Below the pieces are notes generated by a model that was not told the DNA's origin, did no database searches, and saw only the letters and a list, made by a program, of their open reading frames with translations. Shown here one piece after another: positions 1-12,700 of a stretch of DNA of 54,584 nt. The stretch is taken from contig JBNGIO010006281.1 in assembly GCA_049999805.1 (NCBI GenBank), positions 244,210 through 298,793 on the forward strand, given 5' to 3'. This stretch comes from Folioceros fuciformis. Lineage: Eukaryota; Anthocerotophyta; Anthocerotopsida; Anthocerotales. The position numbers and the translations under genes were made by a program. The stretch's first letter is position 1, and each line of letters starts with the position of its first letter.

Positions 1-348
1 GGGAGGAGGGATCTTGTAGCTTCCAAGGTTGTGGATGTAGGGAGGAGGAGGAGGAGGAGGAAGAAGGAATAGAAGAAGCAGAGCCTTGTTTTGTGTGGAG
101 GAGGAAAAGAGAATTGGATTGCAAGTGGAATTGCGGATCTGGAGGACCGGGGCTCGCAGAATGCGTCTCTCGTGAGGCGTAATTTGGAGGGAGGTGTGTG
201 CCCACTTGGTAGGGCGTTGCGGGAGGTGGAAAGGGGAAGGGCAGCCGGAATTGGGAGGTGCCGCGTGAGGCACCGCAATTGGGACGCTTGCTTGGTGGTG
301 TAGCCTTGCCAGCTACATCATCTGCGGAGGCAGTAGGTATGACGGTAG
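1..348 (+). promoter_or_regulatory. 5' flank and probable 5' UTR of FAB1
   Basis: This stretch precedes the FAB1 start codon. It is purine-rich (runs of GGAGGA and GAAGAA in the first 120 bases), as plant 5' leaders often are. The short open frame inside it does not resemble a protein I know. No clear TATA box is visible, and the promoter may lie outside the window. Confidence 0.45.
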
Positions 349-3300
349 ATGGAAGCCTCGGGAAATGTCTTGAGCGACCTGTTCGAACGCATTCGGGCTT
401 GGATTCCGCACAAGCCAGAACCTGTGGCCCGTGAGTTTTGGATGCCCGATCGGAATTGCCGCCTCTGCTACGAGTGCGAGGTTTCCTTCACCATCTTCAA
501 TCGCCGCCACCATTGTCGACGGTGCGGCAAGGTTTTCTGTGGAAATTGCTCTGTGAACACCATACCTGTTTCCGACGCCAACGCTGCTGATGAGGAGGGG
601 CCCGAACATCGAGTACGGGTCTGCAATTACTGCTACAAGGTGTTCACGCAGGGCAGTGCCGATGCACCTCACCTTCCCCAGCTCCACGCCGACTCTCAGG
701 ATCCTCCCATAACAGCCATCGCCTCCGACGAGCTGGACCTTTACTCGGATGGTATCTCTGCCCCCTTGACTATGGCGCACCGCCCGATTAAGGTGGACTA
801 TCCGCCTCTCAGCACGCCTGCCACATCTGGCAACCGGTGCGTCCTCTCCTCTTCGTCCCTCCGCTGTCTTGCTGCTTTCTGCACTTTTTTGCTTTCACTG
901 GGGCTGGGGTGTGTGAGCTGTCTCAACGCGACCCTTGTGTTTCGCCTACGTGTGCAGGAGTGACGATGACGACGATACCGATATCAAGGAGAATGATTTT
1001 GATCATCATCCACGTTACCGCCAGCGGCCCGACCGTTCCGGGCTTCAAGGGGAGGAGTTTGAAGATGACAGTGTCATCGACCTAGAGCTCACTGATAACC
1101 AGCATGCCAGTCTCTCCCACAAGTTCGATTCCTCTCGGAGCTTTGACGGCAGTCCTCTGCCTCCAGACGATGGAGACGGCAGAGTCTCAAGGACTGAGGA
1201 TGGTCCTACAAAATCTGGACATGCTCAACTCCTTTCCGGTGATCCCCCCTCGCAGCCAGGCTTCTTCGAGGTGTACAATAGCGAGGGGCTCAAACCCGTT
1301 GACTTCGAGAACAATGCCCTTCTCTGGGATCCCCCACCGCCTGAGGAGGAGGATACTGCCATGGTTGACGAAGAGGATGTTGAAGACGAGGATGACGAGG
1401 GTGGTTGGGGCGTACCTCCATCCGAAGTCAGTGTCAGTAGCAGCGAGTTTAAAGTCAGAGAGAAGGCAGCGTTGCGAAGTCTTGTCGGTGGACATTTTAG
1501 AGCTCTGGTTGCAAAGCTGCTTGAGGGAGCAGGTCTGGAGGTGCCAGAGGAGGAAGTCGATCCTGATAGCTGGCTTTCCATTGTTTCTTCTTTGTCCATG
1601 GAAGCGGCCAGTCTTGTCAAACCTGACAAGGGAGGTGGAGCAATGGATCCTGGAAACTATGTCAAAGTGAAATGTCTAGCTTCTGGACACAGGCGGGACA
1701 GGTCTGCCAATTGCACTTGTCTCATGGGCTTCGTGAACTGCACGTTTTCCCTCTTCTTCTCCTCCTCTTGCCTTGGTTCCTGTTCTCACCTGTAATTTGA
1801 TGCGTCTGCGGAATCTGACCCCTTTGTCTCTTCTCGTTTCGTTTTTGCAGCTTTGTTGTCAAAGGTGTTGTGTGCAAGAAAAACGTGCATAACAAGCGTA
1901 TGTCATCTCGATACAAGAATCCAAGGATTCTTTTGCTTGGTGGCGCCCTCGAATACCAGCGCGTTTCCAATCAGCTCTCGTCGATAGAAACGCTGCTACA
2001 GCAGGTTTTCCTCGTCTTGTTCTTGTTTTTGGGAGGACTGAAATTCTTAGGTCTAGGAGCTCCATTTGGGATAAAAGTGTGCAGTCACATGTTGACATGT
2101 TCCTGTTTGTGCAGGAAATTGCTCATATCAAGATGACGGTTGATAGAATAGAGCAACATCACCCGAATGTTCTACTTGTGGAGAAAACCGTATCAGGACA
2201 TGCCCAGTCTCTTCTTCTTAACAAAGATATATCTCTAGTTTTGAATGTCAAAAAATGTGTCATGGACCGCATTGCGAGATGCACTGGTTCGCAGGTCTTC
2301 CAGTCATGTGAGAGCCTGAATATACCCAAAGCTGGACACTGCGGGCATTGTGAGTGGTTCCATGTTGAGAAATACGTCGAGGAGCATGGGAGTGCTGGAT
2401 GTGCAGGAGAGAAGAAGTCAAAAACTTTAATGTTCTTTGAGGAGTGTCCCAGGCCAGTCGGCTGCACAGTAAGTAGAGCTGCTTCTCATTTGGTTCAGTC
2501 ACTGTAGCCTTGCAGCTTTCCTTCTCGACTTTTCAAGTCACCTGAGCCGTGTCTCTTGACTCCTCTGTAGGTCTTGCTTCAAGGAGCCAATGGAGATGTA
2601 TTGAAGAAGGTCAAAGCTGTTGTGCAGTATGCAGTTTTTGCAGCCTATCACTTAGCCTTGGAGACGTCATTCTTGGCTGATGAAGGTGCTACCCTGCCGG
2701 ACTGTGCCTTCAATCAAGCGGTCAGTGTTGCTCTCCCAAATACTCAGGGTGCTGCAGACAGGTCCATATCTGCGGTGCCGGGTTTCAATTCACAAACTCC
2801 AACTGCTGATGATCACTCACGAAGCATGGCTTCAGGGAGCAGTATGTCAGTTTCACCGCTTCCGCAGGGATTTCCTGGCACAGCGTCCACGTGGAGTACT
2901 GTTCTTCCTTCGGCAGCATCTTCTCAAATCTCTTCAGTGGTGAATACTCCGGACACAAGTCCTGCTCATACAACCATCGGATTTAGCTCAACAGTTATCA
3001 AAACTGCTGTCATGTCAAGCCCTTCCGCTGGGAATCCGAATAACAACAATGGCATCCGAACTGGATCCCTTCCTAGACAACCCAGCCACGGTGTCTCTGG
3101 TCTGTCTGCTTCATTGCGACAGAATGCTCAGGAGAATGGGCACTCGCCATTGGCTGTAACTTTTATATCGCAGGGCTCTGGGATGCCTAGATCTGAAGCA
3201 CTAGTTTCCAGTATGGCTAATGGAAGTTATGGTACCTCTGTTGTCAGTGATGGATCACATTTTCCATATCATTCTGCAAGTGTTGTAGACCAGATATCTG

Positions 3301-6300
3301 TACCCAATGGTGTCAGTGGTGAGCATGCTTTGGTTTCCCATGATGAGCAGATGCCTCAGGTGGATCCCTCAAGTAACTGGCAGGTGGAGGACCAAGACAG
3401 CAAGGAGGATTTTCCTCCCTCTCCGTCTGATCATCAAAGCATTTTGGTTTCAATGTCTAGCCGGTGTCTTCAAAAGGGGACCGTATGTGAACGTGCTCAC
3501 CTATTCCGGATTAAATACTATGGGAACAGTGATAAACCACTGGGACGATATCTGCGCGAGTCTTTGTTTGACACGGTATGTTCTGAGTTGCCAACTATCC
3601 TTTTGGCTGTCGATAGCCATCAGCCCAGTGAAGGCTTTGCGCATGTGTCAGCTTGTTAAGTTCAGTGTTCTTTTCATGTGAATGCAGAGTAACTGTCAAT
3701 CGTGTGAGGAGCCACTTGATGCGCACATTCATTGTTTTACTCATCGTCAGGGCAGCTTAACTATCTCTGTCCGGCGTTTTCAAACCAACCCTGCGCTACC
3801 AGGGGAGACAGAAGGAAAAATATGGATGTGGCACCGTTGCTTGAAGTGTCCAAGAGTTGATGGATTGCCTCCTGCTGGACGCTGCAGAGTGATGTCAGAT
3901 GCTGCATGGGGCCTTTCCTTTGGGAAGTTCTTAGAGCTGAGCTTCTCAAATCATGCAGCAGCAAGCCGGGTGGCGGCCTGTGGGCACTCTTTGCACAGGG
4001 ACTGCCTCCGATTCTATGGGTAAGACACTTGGGGACGGAGCACTGCCAAACGTAGCTGTCAAATGTGCTCTGCCTTTGGCATAGGTGCAAATGCTGATGG
4101 ATTGGCGGTGGTGTCCAATGCAGGTTTGGCAATGCAGTTGCGTGTTTCAGATATGCTCCTATAATACTGAATGCTGTTCATGTTCCTCCCGCTCGATTGG
4201 ACTTCAATAACCCTTCACCAGCAACCACAAAGTGGCTTCAGGACGAACTAGAAGAGGTAGTTCTCCGTGTTTTCTTTTTTGTTTTTTTCCCCTTGTGACC
4301 ATACTCGAGTAATTCAGGTGCAGAATTCCTGTGATCTAACGTGTCTTGTTCAGATTGGCAAGAGAGGAGACCAAGTATTTGCGGAGGTTTTTGATACTCT
4401 CCGGGTGATTGGGGAAAGGATTGCAAACTCTGGATCTCTGGAGAGGTTATGTGGGGTCAAGGCTCCAGAGGCAAGGAGGCGATATATAGAATTAGAGACA
4501 CTTGCTCAAAGTCATAAGGCGAGTTTTGAGGTCAGCACATGCCGCTATCAATGTGCTGCATTATTTTTGCACGGGCCTGGTGTTCTTTGCTTGTGAGTCG
4601 TGGATACGGGATACAGTAGATGTCCTCAGGTCTTAAGTCTTTTTTCTCTTTGGCGTTTCAGGGGGAGTTGCAAAAGGCAGGAAATCCGAATCCGACGCCT
4701 GGGCAACCCGTTGCAGACATTCTTCAACTGAATCTCATAAGACGGACACTCGTGGAATGTGCCACGTACTGGGAAGAGCAGTTCAATCAGTTATATAGCC
4801 ATCTCAGGGCAAAAAGAGGTCAAGGTGGGTCAGAAGCAAATTTGGATGATTCCTCTCTCAAGCTGTCAAAACAAATGAGTTTTGGTGGTATCAGTGGCAA
4901 GTCGACAGGTAGTCAAGATGGAGAGGCTGATTCAGAAGGATCCGGAAGTGCTCTTTCCAGATCGCACAGTGGTGCAGATTCTAACGGAAACAGTGGAACT
5001 GCGAGAAATCTGATGAATGGGGATGAACATTTGGAGATGAGTGCTGATTTGGGTGCTGGGGCGGTGCAAGTACCTCCAGACATGGCCTCAGCAACCTTTC
5101 TGCCCATCTCTGGAGATTCCAAGCCTCCTCCTGTCACAATTCCGCTGAATCCTGCAAGCACCACTGAGGCATTCGGTAGTCCTGTGCTTGCCCTTGATGA
5201 GAAGGTTAAAGAAATGTGGAACCCTGGAATTGATCATGTTGTTCAAGGTGGAGTTGAAGATGCATCTCGAATACAAGATGAGCCACGTGGTAGTTCAGTG
5301 GAGGTTATCGAACAAGAATCTGAGCCTGCTAATGAGATTCTACACTTGGATGTACCAGGAAATGCCAATGCCCCAGACTATCTTCGGGCTCAGGGTGTGC
5401 TTGATGACCTGATTACCAGTAACAGTCTCCCCGCTGCAAGTAGCGAGTTCCTTGTTACGGGTGGGCAGCCTGCCGAGATCGAACAATCTATGTCCTATGA
5501 CAGATCTGGGGTACTGACTGGTGGACCTGGTCTGGACGGTGCAATTCCTGCTGTGGCTTCACTAAATGTTGAACAGAAAGATGTGATTGATGCAGTGCAG
5601 CAGAGTGCCCCTTCATCACCATCAAAGAGTGTTGCTGACCGTGAAAGTGCAACACCCTTTCACAGTCTTTACCGGACTTACAGCAACCGGACTTCCAGTT
5701 CCATTGCTGGTTCTCCTCCAAGGAATGAAACTCGCGGGCCGCCTTCCCTGTTGAGCATATCCAAAACTGCAGCTGAGGGGACAGCCAGAGTTCTCCTGCC
5801 TCCAGGTCAGGACGACCTCATAATACCTATATATGATGATGAGCCCACATCCATCATAGCACATGCACTTGCTTCAGAGGACTACCATAAGGACTTGAAG
5901 AACTGCAGGGAGTCTGCTGATAGTAGTGTTCAAGATGGAAGCTTCTCACACCCATTGCAGTCGAGTGAAGGTTTACCTGATAACCTGGACAGGTCGTTTA
6001 GTTCCAAAGAGTCAGCGTCTGGTGATCCTCATATTTTGACACAGTTTGAGGATGGAATCGGTCCGAATAAAATGAAGTACTCCGTCCGGTCATACTACGC
6101 AAAGCAGTTTGCCATACTGAGGCAGAAATGTTGTGATGGAGACCTGAGTTTCCTAAGATCTTTGTGCCGATGCAAGAAGTGGGGAGCGCAAGGAGGCAAG
6201 AGCAATGTATTTTTTGCCAAGACTGCAGATGACCGGTTTGTTGTGAAGCAGGTCACGAGAACAGAATCTGTCTCATTTCGGGACTTTGCACTTGAGTACT

Positions 6301-7189
6301 TTAATTACCTCTCAGAATATATCGATTCTGGGAGCCCCACTTGTTTGGCCAAAATTTTTGGGCTATATCAGGTTTGAAAATACTTCTCCCACTGTCAATA
6401 ATGTGTGGTGCAATTCACAATTTTGTTTGCTGCAGGGCTTCTGAAGCTGCTTTTCTGTTCCTGCAGGTTACAGTGAAGAAAGCAGGCAAAGAAATACAGA
6501 AGATGGATCTTCTCGTGATGGAGAATCTTTTGTATGGGAGGTCTGTATCGCGAATTTATGACCTGAAGGGATCAGTTCGCTCTCGCTATAACGACTCCAA
6601 AGGAAGTAATGCTGTCTTATTGGACCAGAACCTTTTGGAATCAATGCCCACTGCTCCAATCTTTGTTGGCAACAAGGCTAAACGGCTGTTGGAACGCGCT
6701 GTTTGGAATGACACAGCATTTCTTGCGGTATAAGCTCTACCTAGACCTAGTTCAATGAGAGCTACGGGTCTCTTTGTTGTCCCCTTGCTAGCACGTCGAT
6801 CGTGTACTGTGAGAGCTGACCTTGTCTGCTTATTTGTCCCGCAGACTGTAGACGTCATGGACTATTCCCTTTTAGTTGGGATTGATGAAGAACGACAGGA
6901 GTTAGCTATAGGTATTATTGATTTTATACGCCAGTATACGTGGGACAAGCAGCTTGAGACTTGGGTGAAAGCATCAGGGATCCTTGGTGGTCCCAAAAAT
7001 GCTGCACCGACTGTTATTTCACCCAAGCAGTACAAGAAGCGATTCCGCAAAGCTATGTCAACATACTTTTTGATGGTCCCTGACCAGTGTTGGTCTCCCC
7101 CACCTATTATTTCTGTACCCCCGGCCTTGGAGGACAATGGTCGACTATCTCACGATGATTTTGGAGAGGATGGACCAAGACGATCTTAG
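349..7189 (+). CDS. FAB1: 1-phosphatidylinositol-3-phosphate 5-kinase with FYVE domain (FAB1/PIKfyve)
   Basis: It converts PtdIns3P to PtdIns(3,5)P2 on endosomal and vacuolar membranes. Exons that keep frame: 349-836, 958-1701, 1851-2004, 2115-2468, 2571-3575, 3688-4019, 4124-4256, 4354-4530, 4662-6371, 6467-6727, 6845-7189, giving 1900 aa. The FYVE finger is at about residues 30-105 (WMPD at 31-34, RRHHCRRCG at 52-60, RVCNYC near 95). A TCP-1/Cpn60-like domain follows (about 385-640, with GGALEYQR). Next comes the FAB1 cysteine-rich region ([25 protein letters not shown]) in exons 6-7. A long low-complexity linker leads to the C-terminal PIP kinase (about 1590-1890), with the ATP-site lysine in FVVKQV, DLKGS near 1731 and [10 protein letters not shown] near 1792. 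Domain order and length match the FYVE-containing plant FAB1A/B type. All junctions are GT..AG and no defect is seen. Confidence 0.95.
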
Positions 7190-8071
7190 GGAGCAATTTT
7201 AGTCGTCTAGTGTCTGGGTGGACTCGTGTCGGATTCCGTAGCAAGATCCTTGCCACTATCAGCATTATGAATTATGCGGCCATGGCGATAAAAGGTCCTT
7301 GTCAAGACGGATATTCGCACAGGTTTCTCATGGTTTACTGTATTGGTCTATAACCACTTGATTATTCTTAGAGTTCCTATAACTTCTAGTTTGTCAATAT
7401 TAGAATCCTTAGAAAACTATTGTAGAGTGCACCACCTATTTGCTTCCTCAAACAATTAGGGGAGAGCAATATGCAGTTTAGTGTTGAAGTTTATTTGTAA
7501 CAGTCTGCTTTGTCAACTGATGCTTGGGGGCTTGCCTTCGGGATTCTGGCTGCCAGTCTAAAGCCTGGTTGTTGGAATTAAGTTGTAAATTTTGTCTTCT
7601 GCTGTGATCTGTTGAGGTTTAGGATCCGGAGTGATACGTGGTCGGGAGAGGCGTATTGAGGGATGCACTTCTGAGTACCAAAGTAGTTGTATCTGGTCTT
7701 GTGGATTGACTGTCGCATTATTAGTTCTGTATGCTTTGTAAGATCTGTATCCCGGCAACTGGCAGGATTAATCAGCAGCCGGCCTACATCAAGGGAGGCA
7801 AGTGAAGTGGATTGGCTTTACTTACTGTTTGGACCTTTGAGCATAGTTCCCCAGTGGACTGCTATTTGTGAGTGTTTTCAGTTTCTCAATCTAATAGTTC
7901 AGTGATCAGTTCAGTTCAGCGACTTACACTGGTCTACTGATTATCTTTGCTCGCTTGTTCTGAAACAGGTGCCCTGGAGTTATGATATCTTATTTTTTAA
8001 GTCACTCCAAGAAGGGCATTTGGGACATCGATGTCCCCCAAGCAAGTTACAGTTCGCTTTGGTTGCAAGCC
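7190..8071. other. FAB1 3' UTR and downstream spacer
   Basis: This is T-rich non-coding sequence after the FAB1 stop codon, the first few hundred bases presumably being its 3' UTR. No convincing reading frame is present. It ends at a 10-base assembly gap. Confidence 0.5.
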
Positions 8072-8081
8072 NNNNNNNNNN
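8072..8081. other. assembly gap (10 N) with duplicated flanks
   Basis: Ten N. The 47 bases before it (8025-8071) are identical to the 47 bases after it (8082-8128). This is the pattern left when two overlapping contig ends are placed side by side without being merged. Confidence 0.9.
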
Positions 8082-8514
8082 ACATCGATGTCCCCCAAGC
8101 AAGTTACAGTTCGCTTTGGTTGCAAGCCTCACTGTACGTCAGAAATTCGGATGTTCCGTTCTATTATCACGGCACCTCCACCTAATTGATTTTTATGGAC
8201 TTTAGGTGGTGCTTTTGACCTGCTTGGTTGTACCATGCCCTAAAAAACTGTACTTGGGGGTTGGACTTATCTTCGTGGCCTCCTTCTATGAGTTTTTTCG
8301 AGATGAGATTTTAGATAACGGCGGTTACTAAATCCCTCAAACTGATAGAATCCCTCCCAAAGTATTGTGGATTTTATCACCTAGCGCAGTTTGCCATGGC
8401 AGTCATCCGTCCGCCAGAATGACGTGGACTAATGGCAATTGTCGAACTTTGTCGGACTAAATACCGGATGTGTGAAACGATGGCAGACTAAATGGCAATT
8501 GTGTTATACGATGT

Positions 8515-8574
8515 ACGATGATGGACCAGATGGCAATGTGCTGAACGATGATGGACCAGATGGCAATGTGCCGA
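8515..8574 (+). repeat. two tandem copies of a 30-bp unit
   Basis: The unit starting ACGATGATGGACCAGATGGC runs 8515-8544 and again 8545-8574 with one substitution. Such recent local duplication is common in non-coding plant DNA. Confidence 0.75.
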
Positions 8575-8736
8575 ATGATGTCGAAAACAACTGCAAGAGC
8601 AATTGGGTTGAACAAAGATAACTAACAAAGCTCCAGAGATTAGAGGAAATGAAAACAAAAAAAAATGGTGGAATAGAGGAAAGGAAAACTATGAAGCGAA
8701 ATATAATCTCCAACTCAAGTGGCACCACTTAGAGAA

Positions 8737-8883
8737 AAGGTCATCTCCAAGTGGAGAATCGAAGAGGGCAAGTAGTATGTTGTGCACAACAAGGAACATA
8801 AAGTTGCAAGAAAGGTCATCTCTAAGTGGCAAATCTAAGAGGGAAAGTAGTATGTGACAACAAGGAACATAAAAGTTGGATGT
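8737..8883 (+). repeat. direct repeat of about 75 bp
   Basis: Two adjacent units begin with AAGGTCATCTC (8737 and 8812) and share AGTAGTATGT and ACAAGGAACATAAA. They differ by several substitutions and a small deletion, so the duplication is older than the 30-bp pair upstream. No coding function is evident. Confidence 0.65.
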
Positions 8884-9728
8884 TGGCTTTGTGAGGTGGT
8901 CTATGGCGAACATGCTTCAATACCCATAATGCCTCTCTATGTCTATGTCTAACACTTCATTAAGTGATTTTTTTCCCACCTAGCAACTACTGCCAGTATA
9001 AGCTCCCATGGAAAGAAGATACGCATGCTCAAAGTTGAGTTGTAGACTTGTAATGCATGATCACCAAGTGTTTGGCCAATAAATACTTGCCTTATGGTAG
9101 GAAGGAGAAGCAAGAAGAGCTCTAGAGATTGCTTGAACATGTGTAGGGAGGTTGCAACCTCATGGTCAAGTTGTAGCCCATTAATAATTGCTATGGTAGG
9201 GCCAAGAAGTGTAAAGCATGCAATGGGCATGCAAGTGCAGCGGTTGGGAAGGATTTAGGCAACATTCTCACTATTGGGAAGGATTTAGGCCTTCAAGGAT
9301 TTCCACTTCGTAGATATAAAAATACAATGGGCATGTGGGTGTATCAAGTGGCAGCAATTTCCTTAATCATGTAGAGTGTAGCAATTGAATGAATTAGCTT
9401 TAGTTGTCTAATAGATGTGGTAGGAAATGTGAAGGATATCAACTTTGAAGAATTTACACTACCTAGACGTACAAATAAAAGCGAGGAGATGATGGTATGT
9501 TGAACATGTCTATCTATCCATAATGGATCACCACTAAGCTACTTACAAGAGAACATCATCTGAAATAATTTGGGTCTATCCGCTAACCCTTCTTTCCTAT
9601 TTTTTTCTGCACACGGTTTCCCAACTTCCCACCCTCCTTGATCGCTCAATTTTGTCGTTTCCGAGTTGGGCTCGGCTAGACACATAATACATCATGGGTT
9701 TAAAAGTAGACTTTTTTTGAAGCTAAGA

Positions 9729-12700
9729 TTACAGGCATGCCATGCATGGCATTACCGTCAAACATAAGCATGTATTACAATGATTATAGCCATTTGTGGC
9801 GCGCACATAGGCATGCCAAAGCTCTTTCACATTTGCACTGCTAGCATAGGCCACAATGTACTCTTCATGCGGTGGAGAGTCTTGTTGCTCCGTCATGGGG
9901 ACAATTACTTCGTCTCTCATTGGCGCATGGCCCGGTAACAAACAACGGTGTGGGTGCTCTTCTTCTGTGGACATAGATGATGGGTTGGACGTGAAAGTCT
10001 CTAGCTGCTCTAGGTCCCAGGTCTCATCATCGAAGTGTCGTGGCGTTGGCTTTCCCAAATACTCTATGAGTGCATTATCACATTTCCTTCCCCTTCCTTT
10101 CATCTTCATCTTTGAGTTCTTGGAGGTCCATTGGTGCAGTCTGCCTTCAACCATTTGCATTATGTGCGCCTTTGCTCTCACCAACCTTTCACTGGAAAGC
10201 TCTTGAGCAAAAAAAAGGAAATGCCCTCGTGTGTGAGGCTTCGTCATCAATTCTTCCTCATCAGATGGAAATACTTCATGCCCCGTGATTCTCTGCTCAA
10301 TGAAGATGGTATGTCGTTGGTCTTGGTTAATGGCAATACAATTCCGCCCTTCCATTAATACAGCAAGCACACCACTTCCGCTCCCAGCCCATCCATCCAT
10401 AATCCACTCTCCTCGATCGCTGAATAGCCCACATGAGAGAACCATCAACCCCAAGGGCTTCTGATATGGATTTACAACTCGGCCGTCATTCGACACGTTG
10501 ATTAGTTTTTTGATGCCAACACTATGCTTGATGATCCCAGGCATCTCTCCAATCTCCTTTGCCGCACTGTTGCTCAGTGCACTCCTCTTTCTAATATCTT
10601 CATTCAATGGATGAACCCCAAATCCCACTATCATGTACTTGCAGTTTTCATACAGCCCCTCATCTGCGACGACATTGTCTTTTTCCTAGACCATCGTTTG
10701 TACGCCTCCCTTTGCACACCACTTCCGTAAGCTGTCTCTCACATCCTGCATCTGATCTAGTCCATGCATGCACACAACTTTGAATGTTTGTCACTCAATG
10801 ACTTTGAAAAATCCTTCCTTTACCTTCTCCAGGTCATCTGCTGTAAACTCCTTGTCCCATGGTTCTGCATAGTTTCCTCTTGGCATATCCAATATGAGCA
10901 ACTTGTACTCTCGCTTACTCAGGTATGCAGCCATTTCTCTGAGATCACCATTTATCACCTGATACTTCATTTTTTGTTTACTGCTAGGAACTTGGAAGGT
11001 TGAGAGTTTTGCGTCATTGTCCTCGTCCGCTAATTCTCATTGCAAATCCTCCACTCGCTTCCAATTTTGAGCGGCATTGAAGTGCTCTTTGAAAGAATCC
11101 GGAATGACTTTCTCCTTGTATTCCTCTGCCTGGTGGAGTGTCTGCAAAGAGTACCGACAATGCATGGAAGATTAGGACCTAGCGCACCCAAATGCGCACC
11201 CATCACATGCAATGGCACATTCGTGTCCAAATACTTACAATGTGATCGAAAATAGGCTGAAACTTTGCGATGTCTTCAGGTGTCGAGTGCTTTGGATATT
11301 CCATCTCAACTTTAACAAATGAATTGCATTGTAAACCTGAACAGAACGTAGTCTAAATGATGTTTAATTTTTTGGCTTTCGTTATCCATGTTCTCATCCC
11401 ACTCACCATCAACTCCCCTTGAACGACTTTCTTTAGCGCGGACATCATGATCTGATCCCTTGCCTCTCCTAAAGGCATACCTTGAAACACCCTTCATGTA
11501 GAAGCGTGCATTGGTTTTATTATAAGGTTCGAGTCTCTGACTACCGGCTCAGCATCCGCATTCCCTCNNNNNNNNNNNNNNNNNNNNNNNNNNNNNNNNN
11601 NNNNNNNNNNNNNNNNNNNNNNNNNNNNNNNNNNNNNNNNNNNNNNNNNNNNNNNNNNNNNNNNNNNTCATGTAGAAGCGTGCATTGGTTTTATTATAAG
11701 GTTCGAGTCTCTGACTACCGGCTCAGCATCCGCATTCCCTCTCCTCGTTTTCCCCTGTTTGCTCGCCTTCTTCCTACTACCTTGTTCTGGTAGCTCTCCC
11801 CTTTCCCACAAACTGAAGACCTCATCCACCTTCTGCCAAACATGCGGAGGCACACTTGTGATACATAGCACTCGTGTTTTTTGGTCAAGCAGACGTTGTT
11901 TTTCTTCTTTATCTTTGGCATCCCCGATGACTCCTAACATCCTGTACAAATCATACTTCCATGTCATTGTGATTGAAGTACCTTGCTTGCCTGCAATCTT
12001 CAGCTCATCGTGAATGTATCGGACTTGTTCAATGAAAGACATCTTCTTGCGGAAATCTGCCTTCACATTATGGTTAGTTGCCAAACACATTTCCTTTTGC
12101 GTATATGTGCTTCCATATATTGGTAGTGAGAGTTCTCCGGGTCCTGTGCATATAGCCGCTAGAATGCATAAAAACTATGGTTCTCGCCCAATACTCCCAT
12201 GGTATACTTCTATTTCTTCAGTTTCTCGCGGTCAAAATCAACCACAGTCGGGCACTCCTTAGGGTTGATCATGCACAGCAAGGGCAAAACGCCCTCCTGT
12301 ACTAGCCCCTTCTTTGTCTCCCATAGCAAATGCTTTCCCCAAGACTCATCGACTCGCCTTATTTGCGCATCTTTGGTTAGATAATCTGCTAAGCGTAGCC
12401 TGTTTATGGCGACCATGTCTGTATGTGGAATACATCGTTTGCGATGCGCAGACTCCCTCACGAGATTGATAGGATCAATGTGTTGCAAGGCCCTACCAAC
12501 TCTATCGCTATCATTCAGCACAACCTTCGTTTTCACTCTGCTTGTTGGATCCTCTTCCATATTGCCTTGTTTTTTTTTCCTGCTGGCCTTCACAGTCGTT
12601 GTTCCTATATGGATGATCGGGGAGTCCATGACAATTAGCTGAAGGTCGTCATCGCTTTCAGACACTGACTCCAACTTCTCTTCTTCACCCAACCTGTCAC

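Larger units (their letters stand above)
8082..9728. other. AT-rich spacer with short direct repeats, no gene recognised
   Basis: No conserved protein is visible in either strand. The stretch holds a 30-base tandem pair and a 75-base direct repeat pair, listed separately. A short motif TTGGGAAGGATTTAGGC also occurs twice near 9244 and 9276. It looks like decayed repeat DNA of unknown type. Confidence 0.4.

Noticed and set aside
2159-2502. Minus-strand frames inside FAB1
   Set aside because: They are shadows of FAB1 exon 4, which encodes the conserved TCP-1-like domain on the plus strand.
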